DNA of 64,000 bases, taken from assembly GCA_009377495.1 (NCBI GenBank), contig WHTZ01000006.1, positions 103,967-167,966 on the forward strand. The letters run 5' to 3'. The position numbers were made by a program, and so were the translations under genes. This stretch comes from Luteitalea sp. Its GTDB lineage: Bacteria; Acidobacteriota; Vicinamibacteria; Vicinamibacterales; Vicinamibacteraceae. Shown here one piece after another: positions 7,714-21,399 of the stretch (position 1 is the first letter of the stretch; every line of letters starts with the position of its first letter). The notes beneath the pieces are model-generated. The model did no database searches, was not told the DNA's origin, and was given only the letters and a program-made list of their open reading frames with translations.

Positions 7714-8832
7714 ATGGAACTCGTCGTGCGCAAGAGTGACCTGCTTCGCGAGCTGCAGTTCTTCCAAGGCATCGTGGAGCGAAAGACCACGTTGCCGGTG
7801 CTGGCCAATGTCCTGATGCAGGCAGACGGCGAGAGCGTCGAGCTTGCCGCCACAGATACGGAGGTTGGGCTCCGGAGCCGCTGTGCCGCCTCCGTAACCA
7901 AGAGCGGTGCATCGACGCTCCCAGCAAAGAAGCTGTACGAGATTGTCAAAGCACTGCCCGAGACGGACGTGCGCATCGAGCAGGACAAGAGCGGCGTCAA
8001 GGTTGCGGCAGAGCGATTCGAGTCGCGGTTGTCGACACTCCCGCGCGACGAGTTCCCGCAGTTGCCAGAGGGAGGCGACCGAGTGGCCACCTTGCCCCGA
8101 GAGTCCCTCAAGCACATGGTGGAGAAGACGCAGTTCGCGATGACGGGGGAAGATACACGGTACTACCTGAATGGAGCGCTGTTCGTGCTGAAACCGGATC
8201 AGATGAGCCTGGTTGCCACTGATGGCCACCGCCTTGCGCTCGTGACCGTGCCGCGAGACCGTTCGGATGCGACGACGTCGGAAGAAGACGAGGGTGTGAA
8301 GGTTCTCTTGCCGAGAAAGACCACGCTCGAGCTGAGTAAGCTGCTCGGCGAGGGTAAGGAGGCGATTACTTACGAACGATCAGAAAACCACCTCTTCTTC
8401 CGCGTGGAGGGCCGCACGCTCATCTCGAGGATGATGGACGCGCAGTTTCCGGCCTACGAGCGCGTGATTCCGAAGGGGAATGACAAGAACGTGACATTCG
8501 ACCGCGAGCGCATCAACAACGCCGTCCGCCGCGTAGCGCTCCTCTCGAACGAGCGCTCACGCGCCGTCAAGTTTCAGATTACGTCTGGCAAGGCAGAAGT
8601 CACGTCGAGTAGCCCGGAAATCGGCGAGGCACGTGAGGAGCTGCTCGTCGACTATGAGGGTTCGGAGCTGCAGATTTGCTTCAACGCGCAGTACGTGCTC
8701 GACTTCCTCGGCGCGGTGGAGAGCGACACCATCAGCCTCTCGCTCAAAGATGACGCGAGCCAGGCCCTGCTGAAGCCGGTGGGTGTCGACGGCTACGACT
8801 ATACCTACGTGATCATGCCGATGCGCATCTAG
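7714..8832 (+). CDS. dnaN: DNA polymerase III beta subunit (sliding clamp)
   Basis: This 372-aa protein matches the beta clamp over its full length (usual size 365-380). It begins MELVVRKSDLLRELQFFQGI and contains KTTLPVLANVLM in the first domain, YLNGALF and DGHRLAL in the second, and ends in the conserved C-terminal motif YVIMPMRI that closes the protein-binding cleft. I start at the ATG at 7714 because AAGGA lies about 10 bases upstream and the family N-terminus begins here; 14 further in-frame codons upstream have no similarity. The clamp tethers polymerase III to DNA. Confidence 0.97.
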   Translation: MELVVRKSDLLRELQFFQGIVERKTTLPVLANVLMQADGESVELAATDTEVGLRSRCAASVTKSGASTLPAKKLYEIVKALPETDVRIEQDKSGVKVAAERFESRLSTLPRDEFPQLPEGGDRVATLPRESLKHMVEKTQFAMTGEDTRYYLNGALFVLKPDQMSLVATDGHRLALVTVPRDRSDATTSEEDEGVKVLLPRKTTLELSKLLGEGKEAITYERSENHLFFRVEGRTLISRMMDAQFPAYERVIPKGNDKNVTFDRERINNAVRRVALLSNERSRAVKFQITSGKAEVTSSSPEIGEAREELLVDYEGSELQICFNAQYVLDFLGAVESDTISLSLKDDASQALLKPVGVDGYDYTYVIMPMRI

Positions 8833-8875
8833 CAGTCCCTATACGGACGGCTAAGCCCTGTTTCCGTCCCGCTAG

Positions 8876-11473
<2,598 letters not shown>

Positions 11474-11474
11474 A

Positions 11475-11590
11475 GGTGTCAGGTGTCAGGGGTCTCAGGG
11501 TTCAGGGACCAGGCGGCCCTGATCCCTACTGACACCTGACGCCTGATACCTGATCCCTGAGACAGCCCTGACCCCTGACACCTGACCCCT
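11475..11590. repeat. GTCAGGTGTCAGG-type inverted-repeat element between gyrB and gyrA
   Basis: The gyrB-gyrA space is almost entirely a hairpin-forming repeat. The left arm reads GGTGTCAGGTGTCAGGGGTC then TCAGGG (11475-11500). The right arm contains the inverse words CCCTGAGAC and CCCCTGACACCTGAC (about 11553-11588), separated by an eight-base insertion. A larger relative lies at 34621-34784. The element may attenuate or stabilise the gyrB-gyrA message, but it is more likely a mobile palindromic repeat. Confidence 0.7.
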
Positions 11591-11597
11591 CGTTCTT

Positions 11598-14147
11598 ATG
11601 ACCACCCCCGTCCGTATCCCCGTCGCCATTGAAGATGAGATGAAGCGCTCGTACCTGGATTACGCGATGAGCGTGATCATCGGGCGCGCGCTGCCAGACA
11701 TTCGTGATGGGCTCAAGCCGGCGCATCGCCGCGTGCTCTATGGGATGCGACTCATGGGGCTCGGCGCGAACCGCGCGTATCGCAAGTGCGCCAAGATCGT
11801 CGGCGAGGTCATGGGCAACTTCCACCCGCACGGCGATCAGTCGATCTACGACACACTCGTGCGGCTCGCCCAAGACTTCAACATGCGATATCCGCTGGTG
11901 GACGGCCAGGGGAACTTCGGATCGATGGACGGCGACCCGCCGGCGGCCATGCGGTACACCGAGGCACGGCTGGAAGCGCTGGCCGAAGGGATGATGGCCG
12001 ACCTCGGGCAGGACACGGTCGACTTCACCGCGAACTACGACGAGACCAGCGAAGAGCCGAACGTTCTGCCGACGCCGTTTCCGAACCTGCTCGTCAACGG
12101 ATCGTCAGGAATCGCGGTGGGCATGGCAACGAACATCCCACCGCACAACCTGCGTGAGGTCGTCGATGCCATCATCGCCGTGACCGAGCCCACGCTCGAA
12201 GGGACGCGGCTTGCGCGCGACGACCGTCAGCGCCGCCTGCTCCAGCTCGTGCCAGGTCCCGACTTCCCAACCGGCGGCTTCATCGTCGGGAAACGTGGGA
12301 TCTACGAGGCTTATCGGAGCGGTCGTGGCGCGATCACGCTGCGGTGCCGGACCACGATTGAAGATCTGCCGCGCAGCGACCGGGAGGCGATCGTCATCAC
12401 CGAGATCCCATACCAGGTCAACAAGGCCAAATTGGTTGAGCGCATTGCGGATCTGGTGCGTGAGAAGACGCTCGAAGGCATTTCGGATCTCAGAGACGAG
12501 TCTGACCGCGACGGCCTGCGGATCGTGATCGAGCTCAAGCGCGATGCGCTGCCGGATCTCGTCCTCAACAATCTCTACAAGCACTCGGCGCTCCAGACGA
12601 CATTCGGCATCATCATGCTGGCAGTGGTGGGTGGACGGCCGCGGGTGCTGCCGCTCGTCGATCTCATCGACCACTTTGTCGAATTTCGGCGCGAGGTGGT
12701 ACGCCGGCGCACCGAGTTCGAGCTGAAGAAGGCAGAGGCGCGTGCGCACATCCTCGAAGGCCTCAAGATCGCCCTCGATCACCTCGATGCGGTCATCGCA
12801 CTCATCCGCGGAGCCACGAGCCCGGCGGAGGCGCGCGAGGGCCTCATGGGGCAGTTCGGGCTGACGCAGATCCAGGCGCAGGCCATTCTGGACATGCAGC
12901 TCCAACGGCTGACCGGCCTCGAGCGCCAGAAGATTCTCGACGAGCTCGCCGAGGTCCTGAAGACCATCGAGCGGCTGCGTACCATTCTCGCCAGCGATCG
13001 GTTGGTGATGGAGATTGTCCTCGAGGAGTTGCGCGAGGTCCGCGAGACGTACGGCGATGACCGACGGAGTGAGATCCTCGAACAGGAGGGTGAGGACTTC
13101 CGGATGGAGGATCTGATCCCGGACGAGGACATGGCCATTACGGTGAGCGGAACCGGGTACATCAAGCGGACGCCGATCTCCGCTTACCGCGCGCAGGCGC
13201 GTGGGGGCAAAGGTCGCCGCGGGATGACGCTGCGCGGAGAAGACTACGTCTCGCATCTGTTCGTCGCATCGTCACACGCCTACCTGTTGGTGTTCTCGGA
13301 CCGCGGCCGCGCGTACTGGTTGCGCGTCTATGAGATCCCGGACGTCGGGACGGACGGCAAAGGGAAGGCCATCGCGAATCTCGTGCAGATGGCACCCGAA
13401 GAGAGGCTCGCTGCTATTGTCGCGGTGCGGGAGTGGCCCGCCGAGGAGGGCGAGCAGTTTATCGTCATGGGGACGCACAAGGGCGTCATCAAGAAGACCG
13501 ACGTGTATGCGTTCCGTCACCCGCGAGCTGGGGGCATTATTGCGATGGGCGTCGACGCGGACGACCGTGTCATCGCGGCGCGACGCACGGAGGGCAGTCA
13601 TGAGATCGTGCTCGCGACGCGTGAGGGCATGGCCATCCGGTTTCCGGAGGCGGACGTGCGGCCAATGGGCCGGACGGCCTACGGCGTCCGCGGCATCTCG
13701 CTACGCGAGGCAGACGAGGTGGTCGGGCTAAACGCGGTGAAGCCCGGCGGCGCGGTCCTGACCGTGACGGCACACGGGTACGGGAAGCGCACCTTGCTGG
13801 ACGAGTACCGGCTGCAATCCCGTGGCGGATTCGGCGTGATTAACATCCAGGCCACCGAGCGCAATGGACCGGTGGTCGGCATGGTCTACGTGACCGTCGA
13901 GAACGAGCTGATGCTCGCCACGCAAAAGGGGAAGGTGTTGCGCATGCCGACCGCGACGCTTCGGCCTATCGGCCGCGCGACTCAGGGCGTCTGCCTCATC
14001 GATATCGAGGAGGACGATCGCGTGGTTGCTCTCGCGCGCCTCGACATCGTCCAGGAAAACGGCGAGAACGGCGAGAACGGTGCGACCCCCGAGACCGCCG
14101 ACCACGACGATGCCGCCCCACCGGATGGCGAGCCACCGGAGGAGTAG
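11598..14147 (+). CDS. gyrA: DNA gyrase subunit A
   Basis: This 849-aa protein has the breakage-reunion domain with the catalytic tyrosine at residue 120 ([11 protein letters not shown]) and the C-terminal six-bladed pinwheel. The GyrA box is present as QARGGKG near residue 533, supporting gyrase over topoisomerase IV. In the quinolone-resistance-determining region the sequence is [11 protein letters not shown], so the residue equivalent to E. coli Ser83 is Gln81 and Asp87 is conserved as Asp85. The C-terminal tail is acidic (many Asp, Glu, Asn-Gly repeats). It pairs with GyrB encoded immediately upstream. Confidence 0.97.
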   Translation: MTTPVRIPVAIEDEMKRSYLDYAMSVIIGRALPDIRDGLKPAHRRVLYGMRLMGLGANRAYRKCAKIVGEVMGNFHPHGDQSIYDTLVRLAQDFNMRYPLVDGQGNFGSMDGDPPAAMRYTEARLEALAEGMMADLGQDTVDFTANYDETSEEPNVLPTPFPNLLVNGSSGIAVGMATNIPPHNLREVVDAIIAVTEPTLEGTRLARDDRQRRLLQLVPGPDFPTGGFIVGKRGIYEAYRSGRGAITLRCRTTIEDLPRSDREAIVITEIPYQVNKAKLVERIADLVREKTLEGISDLRDESDRDGLRIVIELKRDALPDLVLNNLYKHSALQTTFGIIMLAVVGGRPRVLPLVDLIDHFVEFRREVVRRRTEFELKKAEARAHILEGLKIALDHLDAVIALIRGATSPAEAREGLMGQFGLTQIQAQAILDMQLQRLTGLERQKILDELAEVLKTIERLRTILASDRLVMEIVLEELREVRETYGDDRRSEILEQEGEDFRMEDLIPDEDMAITVSGTGYIKRTPISAYRAQARGGKGRRGMTLRGEDYVSHLFVASSHAYLLVFSDRGRAYWLRVYEIPDVGTDGKGKAIANLVQMAPEERLAAIVAVREWPAEEGEQFIVMGTHKGVIKKTDVYAFRHPRAGGIIAMGVDADDRVIAARRTEGSHEIVLATREGMAIRFPEADVRPMGRTAYGVRGISLREADEVVGLNAVKPGGAVLTVTAHGYGKRTLLDEYRLQSRGGFGVINIQATERNGPVVGMVYVTVENELMLATQKGKVLRMPTATLRPIGRATQGVCLIDIEEDDRVVALARLDIVQENGENGENGATPETADHDDAAPPDGEPPEE

Positions 14148-14169
14148 GGCGCGGCGCGCGACGTACCAC

Positions 14170-14290
14170 AAAATTCGTTTGTAGCGCGCGGCCTTTCCGC
14201 CTCCGCGCTCCGCGCTTCGGCGGACAAGTCCGCCGTAGCCTCGGCGAAGGTGGACCGCCACGGCGGCCCGCGAGACGCGGGCCGCTAGCC
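14170..14290. repeat. Dispersed GC-rich inverted-repeat element, copy 2
   Basis: The space between gyrA and the convergent aldo/keto reductase (14148-14361) holds no gene. It carries the repeat with the hairpin word CTTCGGCGGACAAGTCCGCC followed by GTAGCCTCGGCGAAGGTGG, the same core as at 33150-33210 and, inverted, at 1190-1272. A second palindrome, GGCCCGCGAGACGCGGGCC, follows at about 14265-14283. Because the flanking genes converge, this could also act in transcription termination. Confidence 0.6.
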
Positions 14291-14361
14291 AGCACTGGCT
14301 TGTCGGGTCCCGATGGGACCCGACCGGGGCGAAGGCGGGCAGGCCGCGCGAGCTGACACCT

Positions 14362-15348
14362 CTACCGCCCGACCATCCGCATCATTGCTTCCGAATACCG
14401 CGGGCCAACGACGGCGCCGCGCGGGCAGATGGCTTCAATCTCCTTGAGGTCTTGCTCGGTGAGCAGCACGTCGAGCGCGGCGAGGTTCTCTTCCAGGTAG
14501 CTCCGACGCTTCGTGCCCGGGATCGGGACGATATCGTCTCCTTGCGCGATGACCCAGCGCAAGGCCAGTTGTGCAGGGGTCACGCCTTGGCTCTGGGCCA
14601 GCTCGCGGATCTTCTCCACCAGCGCCAGGTTCTTTTGGAAGTTGTCACCTTGAAAGCGTGGCGAGTTGCGACGGTAGTCATCCGGCGCAAAGTCCTCGAA
14701 GCGGCGGATCTTCCCCGCGAGAAAGCCGCGGCCGAGCGGACTGTAGGCCACGAAGCCAACACCGAGCTCGCGGCACAGCGGCAGCACAGCATCCTCCGGG
14801 TCGCGGCTCCACAGCGAGTACTCCGACTGCAGCGCAGAGATCGGATGCGCGCGGTGCGCGCGACGGAGCGTCTCCAGCCCCGGCTCGGAGAGGCCTAGAT
14901 ATCGCACCTTGCCCTCCTCAACGAGACGCCCCATGGTGCCAACAGTGTCCTCGATCGGGACGTCCGGATCGACGCGGTGCTGGTAGTAGAGATCGATGAC
15001 GTCCACGCCCAAGCGCTTCAGGCTTCCTTCGCAGGATGTGCGGACGTACTCTGGTCGCCCGCACACGCCGCGGTAGGTGGGGTCGTCGGTGCGCACGACG
15101 CCGAACTTTGTCGCGATGATCACCTGATTCCGGCGATCGCGAAGGGCGCGTCCGACGAGCGCCTCGTTCGTGTAAGGCCCGTACATGTCAGCCGTGTCGA
15201 GCATCGTGACGCCCAGCTCGAGCGCGCGATGAATCGTCGCGATGGCTTCTTGCTCGTCGTGCGGACCGTAGAACTCCGACATGCCCATGCAGCCGAGGCC
15301 GATACCCGACGTGACGAGCCCCTGAGTCCCGAGAGGTTTGGTGTCCAT
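14362..15348 (-). CDS. Aldo/keto reductase
   Basis: This 328-aa protein is an NADP-dependent aldo/keto reductase of the YajO/AKR13-like group. The catalytic tetrad is visible: Asp51 and Tyr56 in LDTADMYGP, Lys81 in IIATKFG and His124 in DLYYQHRVD. The C-terminal cofactor-binding segment contains [16 protein letters not shown]. It should reduce aldehydes or ketones in the cytoplasm; the substrate cannot be deduced. It is convergent with gyrA and lies 17 bp downstream of the pcrA start on the same strand. Confidence 0.9.
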   Translation of the reverse strand: MDTKPLGTQGLVTSGIGLGCMGMSEFYGPHDEQEAIATIHRALELGVTMLDTADMYGPYTNEALVGRALRDRRNQVIIATKFGVVRTDDPTYRGVCGRPEYVRTSCEGSLKRLGVDVIDLYYQHRVDPDVPIEDTVGTMGRLVEEGKVRYLGLSEPGLETLRRAHRAHPISALQSEYSLWSRDPEDAVLPLCRELGVGFVAYSPLGRGFLAGKIRRFEDFAPDDYRRNSPRFQGDNFQKNLALVEKIRELAQSQGVTPAQLALRWVIAQGDDIVPIPGTKRRSYLEENLAALDVLLTEQDLKEIEAICPRGAVVGPRYSEAMMRMVGR

Positions 15349-15365
15349 ATGTTTGACGCTACATC

Positions 15366-17636
15366 CTACGCCGGCGCCAGCCGCGCGTAGCGAGCCATCA
15401 GCTTCTTCTGACCGAAGTCCACAAAGCGCACGGTGAGCTTGAGCTTGTCATCGGCGCCCTCGACGCTGAGAACAGTCCCGACGCCGAAATCCGGGTGCCG
15501 GACCCGGAGGCCCGGGCGAAGTTCCCTTGCTGACTGGTCCTCGTCTTCATACGCATAGCTCGGCGGCGCCTCGCGCACCGTCCGGTGGCCGTCCAGTGTG
15601 CGTCGGTACTCGAACGCCGCACGACGCCGCGAGGGCTCCGGCACGCCAAACGCGGGCATCTGCTCGACCAGCTCTTCCGGAATCTCCTCGAGGAATCGTG
15701 ACGGTGTCGTGGCCTGGTACTCGCCAAAGACGCGGCGTCTATAGGAGCCGGTCAGCACGAGCTGCGACTGCGCTCGCGTCATGCCGACGTAGCAGAGTCG
15801 GCGCTCCTCTTCGAGCTCCTCACGGCTCTCGAGCGCCCGCATGTGCGGAACGAGGCCTTCCTCCATACCGGCAATTGCGACCACCGGAAACTCGAGACCC
15901 TTGGCTGCGTGCAGCGTCATCAGCCAGACACGCGCGCTCTCACTGCCCTCGGCTTCGTCGGTTTCGGAGAGCAGCGACAGCTTGTCGACGAAGCCGCCGA
16001 GGGAGGCCTCTGCGTCACGCTGCTCGTACTCGCGCGCGGCTGAGACGAGCTCCTTCAAGTTTTCGATGCGGCTGCGTGCGTCTTCGCCCTGGTCCTCTTC
16101 GAGCATGTGGAGGTAGCGCGACTCCTCCAGGACGTCGACGATGACGTCGGCCACGGTGGCGTGCTGCCGGGCGGTTGCGCTGAGCCGCTCGAGAAGCGTG
16201 ACGAATGCGCCGAGCGCCGAGGCGCTCCTGGCGGGGAGTCGCCGCGACGACAGGAGCTGCGCGCTGCGCGCCCACAGAGACTGAGAGGAGGCGATGTCAA
16301 AGAGGCCTGCGGTGACGAGCGGAGGCGCGTCCGACATCGAGGTTTCTGCCGCGTCGAGGCCGTCCATCACCGCTTTCCCAATCCCGCGGGCCGGTGTGTT
16401 CACCACGCGCCTAAAGCTCACATCGTCATGCGGGTTGAGCAGAAGCTTCAGGTACGCGAGCGTGTCTTTGATTTCCTTGCGCTCGTAGAAGCGCACGCCG
16501 CCGACAATGCGGTACGCGATGCTCTCGCGCATCAGCGCCTCCTCGATGGCGCGGGATTGAGAGTTGATGCGGTAGAGAATGGCCATGGTCGCGGACGGAG
16601 CCGTGGACGGGCCGCTTCGAACCATCCGGCGCAGAAAATCCGCCTCTTCGAGCTCGTCGGCTCCCCGGAAGTAGAGAACCTTTGCACCGCCCGCGCGATC
16701 TGTCCAGAGCCGCTTCTCCTTGCGCTCGCTGTTCTGACGAATGACCGCCGATGCGGCATCGAGAATGATCTGTGTCGACCGATAGTTGCGCTCGAGGCGC
16801 ACGACCGTCGCGTTTGGATAATCGCGCTCGAAGTCGAGGATGTTACGGATGTCAGCGCCGCGCCATTTGTAGATGGACTGGTCAGGATCCCCAACAACTG
16901 CGACGTTGCCGTGCGCGGCCGTCACGTGGCGAACGAGCAAGTACTGCGGACGGTTCGTGTCCTGGTACTCGTCGATCATCACGTAGCGGAATTGGCGGGC
17001 GTACCGCAGTCGCACGGGCTCCGCATGGTCGAAGAGCTCCACCGTCTTGAGGAGGAGGTCGTCGAAATCGAGGGCGCTAGCCGCGGTCAGCGCGCGCTGG
17101 TACGCCTTGTAAATCTCAGCAATTTTCTCGTCGCGGAAGCTCCAGTGACTACCCTCCAACGCGTCTGCGCCGTGCCGTCGATTCTTTGCCTCGCTGATGC
17201 GTGCCTGCGCCGCACGCGGCTGAATCTGCTTGTCGTCAATGCGCAGATCTCGCATGAGCCGCTTGACGAGGGCGAGCTGATCGGCCGCGTCGTAGATGAC
17301 GAAATCCCGCGAGAGGCCAATCGCGGGCGCCTCGCGTCGCAGTAAACGTGCGCAGAGGGCATGAAACGTCGAAATCCAAAGACCACGGACATCTGCGCCA
17401 AGCAATCGCTCGACGCGTTGACGCATCTCCTCGGCCGCCTTGTTCGTGAACGTCACCGCCAACACCTCGTGCGGCGAGGCGAGGCCGCTGCCGACGAGGG
17501 TCGCGATGCGATGCGCGATCACGCGCGTCTTACCCGACCCCGCGCCCGCGAGGATGAGCAACGCGCCTTCCGTGTGCAACACCGCTTCGCGCTGCTCCGG
17601 ATTGAGATCGTCGAGGAAGTTCATGGGAATCGGCAA
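15366..17636 (-). CDS. pcrA: ATP-dependent DNA helicase, UvrD/PcrA family
   Basis: This 756-aa superfamily 1A helicase has Walker [10 protein letters not shown] at about residues 30-38, the TFHALC motif Ib region, motif [10 protein letters not shown], motif [17 protein letters not shown], motif [16 protein letters not shown] and motif [11 protein letters not shown]. The C-terminus has the Tudor-like RNA-polymerase-interacting domain of PcrA/UvrD ([14 protein letters not shown] and [12 protein letters not shown]), which favours PcrA/UvrD over Rep. It unwinds 3' to 5' in nucleotide-excision repair and removes obstacles at forks. The start is at 17636; upstream is a repeat-bearing gap. Confidence 0.93.
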   Translation of the reverse strand: MPIPMNFLDDLNPEQREAVLHTEGALLILAGAGSGKTRVIAHRIATLVGSGLASPHEVLAVTFTNKAAEEMRQRVERLLGADVRGLWISTFHALCARLLRREAPAIGLSRDFVIYDAADQLALVKRLMRDLRIDDKQIQPRAAQARISEAKNRRHGADALEGSHWSFRDEKIAEIYKAYQRALTAASALDFDDLLLKTVELFDHAEPVRLRYARQFRYVMIDEYQDTNRPQYLLVRHVTAAHGNVAVVGDPDQSIYKWRGADIRNILDFERDYPNATVVRLERNYRSTQIILDAASAVIRQNSERKEKRLWTDRAGGAKVLYFRGADELEEADFLRRMVRSGPSTAPSATMAILYRINSQSRAIEEALMRESIAYRIVGGVRFYERKEIKDTLAYLKLLLNPHDDVSFRRVVNTPARGIGKAVMDGLDAAETSMSDAPPLVTAGLFDIASSQSLWARSAQLLSSRRLPARSASALGAFVTLLERLSATARQHATVADVIVDVLEESRYLHMLEEDQGEDARSRIENLKELVSAAREYEQRDAEASLGGFVDKLSLLSETDEAEGSESARVWLMTLHAAKGLEFPVVAIAGMEEGLVPHMRALESREELEEERRLCYVGMTRAQSQLVLTGSYRRRVFGEYQATTPSRFLEEIPEELVEQMPAFGVPEPSRRRAAFEYRRTLDGHRTVREAPPSYAYEDEDQSARELRPGLRVRHPDFGVGTVLSVEGADDKLKLTVRFVDFGQKKLMARYARLAPA

Positions 17637-17955
17637 TCGGGAATCAGGGAACGACGAGGGCGTCGCCTTTCATGAAGTATAGCGCGGGGAGGAATGTGCG
17701 AGGGACGGACTTTGCATTGGCTAACGCGAACGTTCCGCGGAAGCTTGTGGTCAATCACGGCATAGAGCGGCGCAACCGAGCTGGGGCGGCAGTTCAAGAA
17801 CCCGGTGAGCGCAAGAGATGTCACCGGGGCCGTGTTGGAGTTGGCAGAATCTGCGTACACGCGCACGGAGCAACCGATGAGCGCTGTGACCTCGTTCCGA
17901 GGCTTGGAGGTTGCGGTTTTCTCTCGACTCCTGATTCCCGCTTCCCGCTTCCCGC
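17637..17955. other. 319-bp intergenic stretch without a supported gene
   Basis: This gap lies between the pcrA start and the glmS stop, both on the minus strand. Open frames exist on both strands but show no recognisable protein pattern. The two ends carry short members of the GATTCC/CTGATTCCCG repeat word (17637-17650 and 17925-17950). A promoter for pcrA should lie near its right-hand start side, but I could not pick a convincing one. Confidence 0.5.
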
Positions 17956-19800
17956 TCACTCCACGGTGACGCTCTTCGCGAGGTTCCGCGGTTGGTCGAC
18001 GTCGCAGCCTCGCCGCACGGCCACATAGTACGCGAGTAACTGCAGCGGCACGACCATCACGACGGGTGAAAGCAGCGGGTCGGTGGCGGGAAGTTGCAGG
18101 TTCACGTCCAACACAGGTGACAACAGCGCTTGAATCCGTGTGTCCCCTTCGGTGGTGAGCGCAATCACGCAGCCGCCGCGCGCTTTGACCTCCTGGACGT
18201 TTCCCACCATCTTCTCGAACACGTGATCGCCGGGCGCCAGCGCGACGACGGGAAGATCCTCGTCGATGAGGGCGATCGGGCCGTGCTTCATCTCGCCGGC
18301 GGGGTACCCCTCGGCGTGGATATACGAGATCTCCTTCAGCTTGAGCGCACCCTCGAGCGCAATCGGGTAATGGATACCGCGCCCCAAGAACAAGAAGTCT
18401 CGCCGCGAGTGGAACCGGCGCGCCACTTCCTCGATCGTTGGCGCGAGCTGCAGCACTTTCTCGACGGTGAGCGGCAACTGTGTGAGCCCCTCGACCTGCG
18501 CACGGATCTCTTCCGGCGTCAGCGTGCCGCGGCCCTGCGCGAGATACAGCGCCAGCAGGTGCAGCGCCACGAGTTGTGCGGTGAAGGCCTTGGTCGACGC
18601 GACGCCGATTTCCGGGCCGGCATGTGTGTAGATGGTGCCGTCGGTCTCGCGCGTGGCCATGCTACCGACGACATTGCAGATGGCGAGTGTGCGTGGACCG
18701 CTGCGCCGCGCTGCACGCAGCGCCGCGAGGGTGTCTGCGGTCTCGCCCGACTGCGTGATGACAACCACGAGATCGCGGTCCGAGACGATCGTCTGCCGGT
18801 AGCGGTACTCAGAGCCATAGTCCACTTCCACTGGTACACGCGCAAGCTGCTCGATCAGGAACTTGCCGACCAGGGCCGCGTGCCATGAGGTGCCGCACGC
18901 CAGAATCAGGACCCGTTCGATGCTGCGCACGGCGGCCTCACCCAAGCGTGCTTCGTCGAGGAACACCCGCGCCTGCTCGACCGACGTCCGCCCGAGCACC
19001 GTCTCGCGGATTGCCCAAGGCTGCTCGAAGATCTCCTTGAGCATGAAGTGCTTGTACCCGGCCTTCTCGGCCATGACCGGGTCCCAAAGGATGCGTTGGG
19101 TGACCTTCGACACGGTTCCACCGGCATAGTCGGTAAACTGCACGCCCGTCCGTGTGACGACAGCCATCTCCTCATCATCCAGGAAGATCACATCGCGAGT
19201 GTGGCTGAGAATGGCCGGGATATCCGACGCGACAAAGAACTCGCCCTCGCCCAGACCGACCACAATGGGCGGCCCGTTGCGCACGGCCACGATCTTGCTC
19301 GGATCATCGGCCGAGATCAGCACCAGCGCGAACAGGCCGCGCAGGGACAACAAGGCACGCCGCACGGCATGCTCCAGCCCGTCGCCACGCATCTCGCGCT
19401 CGACGAGGTGCGCGACAACCTCGGTATCGGTCTCCGTGACGAAGCGATGACCCTCGCGCTGGAGCTCGTGTTTCAGCTCGATGTAGTTCTCGATAATGCC
19501 ATTGTGAACCACCACCAGCCGGCCAGTGCAATCGCGGTGAGGATGTGCGTTCTCTTCGGTGGGCCGGCCGTGCGTGGCCCACCGAGTGTGGCCCACGCCG
19601 TAATCGCCGTCGAGGGGGGCAAGCGAGAGCGCCTCCTCCAGGCAGGCGAGCTTGCCTGCGCTGCGTCGGAGGTGCACTACACCGTTGTGCACGACCGCCA
19701 CGCCAGCGGAGTCGTACCCCCGGTATTCGAGCCGGCGCAGCCCGTCGAGGATGACGGGCACGACCGGCTTCTCACCAATGTAACCGATGATGCCGCACAT
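17956..19800 (-). CDS. glmS: Glutamine-fructose-6-phosphate aminotransferase (isomerizing)
   Basis: The 614-aa protein starts at the ATG at 19800, because the catalytic cysteine must be residue 2 ([20 protein letters not shown]); the frame is open for 12 more upstream codons that would bury it. The N-terminal glutaminase domain (about 1-225) contains GHTRWATHG and the C-terminal part has two SIS sugar-isomerase domains with [16 protein letters not shown] and the terminal KSVTVE motif. The reaction converts fructose-6-phosphate and glutamine to glucosamine-6-phosphate. glmU lies next upstream on the same strand, so the UDP-GlcNAc route is clustered. No glmS ribozyme features were recognised upstream. 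Confidence 0.97.
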   Translation of the reverse strand: MCGIIGYIGEKPVVPVILDGLRRLEYRGYDSAGVAVVHNGVVHLRRSAGKLACLEEALSLAPLDGDYGVGHTRWATHGRPTEENAHPHRDCTGRLVVVHNGIIENYIELKHELQREGHRFVTETDTEVVAHLVEREMRGDGLEHAVRRALLSLRGLFALVLISADDPSKIVAVRNGPPIVVGLGEGEFFVASDIPAILSHTRDVIFLDDEEMAVVTRTGVQFTDYAGGTVSKVTQRILWDPVMAEKAGYKHFMLKEIFEQPWAIRETVLGRTSVEQARVFLDEARLGEAAVRSIERVLILACGTSWHAALVGKFLIEQLARVPVEVDYGSEYRYRQTIVSDRDLVVVITQSGETADTLAALRAARRSGPRTLAICNVVGSMATRETDGTIYTHAGPEIGVASTKAFTAQLVALHLLALYLAQGRGTLTPEEIRAQVEGLTQLPLTVEKVLQLAPTIEEVARRFHSRRDFLFLGRGIHYPIALEGALKLKEISYIHAEGYPAGEMKHGPIALIDEDLPVVALAPGDHVFEKMVGNVQEVKARGGCVIALTTEGDTRIQALLSPVLDVNLQLPATDPLLSPVVMVVPLQLLAYYVAVRRGCDVDQPRNLAKSVTVE

Positions 19801-19822
19801 AAGCTTGTGGAGGCCTGTTAAA

Positions 19823-20016
19823 TGCCCAATGCTCAATGCCCAATGGCGGGTTCACCCACGGCGGTGCCGTCCGTTGCGCATCGGCCGTGAGCGACGATGG
19901 TGTCCGCATCGCGCTGTCGATAGGCGCGCTTGGTGTCCTGCTGGGGGAGGACGATACACAACGTAAACCCGTACGCCGGCGAACCGCCATTGGGCATTGT
20001 GCATTGTTCATTGGGC
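19823..20016. repeat. CATTGGGC-type inverted-repeat element between glmU and glmS
   Basis: The left arm TGCCCAATGCTCAATGCCCA then ATGGCGG (19823-19849) is matched by the inverse right arm starting CCGCCATTGGGCATTGTGCA (19984-20016). About 135 bp separate the arms. The right arm runs into the 3' end of glmU and supplies its last codons and stop. The interior has no supported gene. The organisation (long inverted arms, non-coding centre) is that of a miniature mobile element. Confidence 0.72.
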
Positions 20017-21399
20017 CTTGGGCATTTTCTTCCGTCTCTCCCGTGCCCACCCTTCCTTGTTGACTTGCCGGCTGCGCGCGACGGCCAGAGCATCCGCCGG
20101 CACGTCCTCCGTGATCGATGAACCGGCCGCGACATACGCGTTGCGGCCGACACTCACGGGTGCGATGAGCTGCGAATCGCTGCCGATGAACGCCTCGTCC
20201 TCGATGGTCGTCTGGTGCTTGGTCGTGCCGTCGTAGTTGCACGTGATCGTCCCCGCGCCGATGTTCACACGCTCACCGACGGTCGCGTCACCCAGGTACG
20301 TCAAGTGGTTTGCCTTCGAGCCACGGCCAAACGTGGTCTTCTTGAGCTCGACGAAGTTGCCGATCTTCGCGTCGGGTCCGATGTGCGTTCCCGGTCTGAA
20401 ATGAGCAAACGGCCCGATCGTCGCATGTGGGCCAATCTCCGATTCCTCGATGACACAGTGGTTGAGCACCACCGCGTGATCGGCCACCGTGGAGTCGACG
20501 AGGCGCGCGCCCGAGTGGATCTCGCACGCCCTGCCCACGCGCGTGCGGCCTTCGAGGAAGACATTCGGGTGCAGCACCGTGTCCGGCCCCACTTCCACGT
20601 CTGGGCCCACGTAGGTGGTCGCCGGGTCCTCGAGGGTGACGCCCGCAGCCATCAACTCTTCGTTCTTGGCTTGTCGCATGAGAGCACCTGCTTCGGCGAG
20701 CTGAGTCTGCGAGTTCACGCCCAACAACTCACCGGAATGAAGGACCTCGACGGTGTGAACGTAGAGGCCACGTTTTTTGAACAGTGCCACCAGATCGGGC
20801 AACGTGCGGTCCCGCTCACCCTCGCGCCAGTCGAGCGTCCCCAGAAGCTCTTGAAGAGGGTCTGCCGCAAACGCGCACACGCCGCTCGTGATCTCGCGAA
20901 TGCGGCGGTGCTCGGGTGCGGCATCCCGTTCCTCGACGATCCGCGCGAGGCGACCGTCCTGGCGGAGAACGCGCGTATAGCCATAGGGTTGGCTGACCAC
21001 CGCCGTCGCAAGGGTCAACGCGGCTGCCGACCGGGCGTGCTCGTCGACTAGCCGCTTCAGCGTCGCGGCCCGGACGAGGGGCAGATCCGCTGGAATGACG
21101 AGCCGAGTCTCGCGGGTCTTGGCGAGGCTTTCCACTGCGTGGGCGAGGGCGTGAATAGGGCCAAGGAGCGGCTGCTGGACGACAATGCGAACCTCCGGCC
21201 ACGCCGCGAGCGCCGGACGCATCAGTTCTGTCTTATGACCAATAACTGCTGTTGTCGAGGAGGCTCCCGCGCCAGCCGCAGCTCTGAGGGCCAGGCCTAA
21301 TAGGTCAATACCCCAAAGTTTATGAAGCGGCTTGGGACGCGCGCACCGCATCCGAGAGCCGGGACCCGCGGCCAGCACGATCGCATGAAGTTCAGGCAT
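20008..21399 (-). CDS. glmU: Bifunctional GlmU: glucosamine-1-phosphate N-acetyltransferase / N-acetylglucosamine-1-phosphate uridylyltransferase
   Basis: This 463-aa protein has an N-terminal nucleotidyltransferase domain with the modified signature LAAGPGSRMRCARPKPLHK (family pattern LAAGxGTRMxSxxPKxLH) and a C-terminal left-handed beta-helix with the acetyltransferase motifs GPFAHFRPGTHIG, IGNFVELKKTTFG, NHLTYLGDA and NIGAGTITCNYDG. It makes UDP-GlcNAc in two steps. Thr in GTRM is Ser here and Lys-Ser-Ala-Leu is Arg-Cys-Ala-Arg, modest departures near the uridylyltransferase site. The last residues MPKAQ come from the adjacent CATTGGGC repeat. Its start overlaps the rsmI stop by 8 bp. Confidence 0.93.
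   Translation of the reverse strand: MPELHAIVLAAGPGSRMRCARPKPLHKLWGIDLLGLALRAAAGAGASSTTAVIGHKTELMRPALAAWPEVRIVVQQPLLGPIHALAHAVESLAKTRETRLVIPADLPLVRAATLKRLVDEHARSAAALTLATAVVSQPYGYTRVLRQDGRLARIVEERDAAPEHRRIREITSGVCAFAADPLQELLGTLDWREGERDRTLPDLVALFKKRGLYVHTVEVLHSGELLGVNSQTQLAEAGALMRQAKNEELMAAGVTLEDPATTYVGPDVEVGPDTVLHPNVFLEGRTRVGRACEIHSGARLVDSTVADHAVVLNHCVIEESEIGPHATIGPFAHFRPGTHIGPDAKIGNFVELKKTTFGRGSKANHLTYLGDATVGERVNIGAGTITCNYDGTTKHQTTIEDEAFIGSDSQLIAPVSVGRNAYVAAGSSITEDVPADALAVARSRQVNKEGWARERRKKMPKAQ

Noticed and set aside
12105..13256. 383-codon minus-strand frame inside gyrA
   Set aside because: Antisense shadow of gyrA without any domain signature.
16107..17345. 412-codon plus-strand frame opposite pcrA
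   Set aside because: Antisense to a helicase whose motifs are all present; no family pattern and no ribosome-binding site.
17621..18028. Overlapping 112- and 118-codon frames in the pcrA-glmS gap
   Set aside because: No recognisable family, low-quality starts, and partial composition from GATTCC repeats. Described as a gap without a gene.
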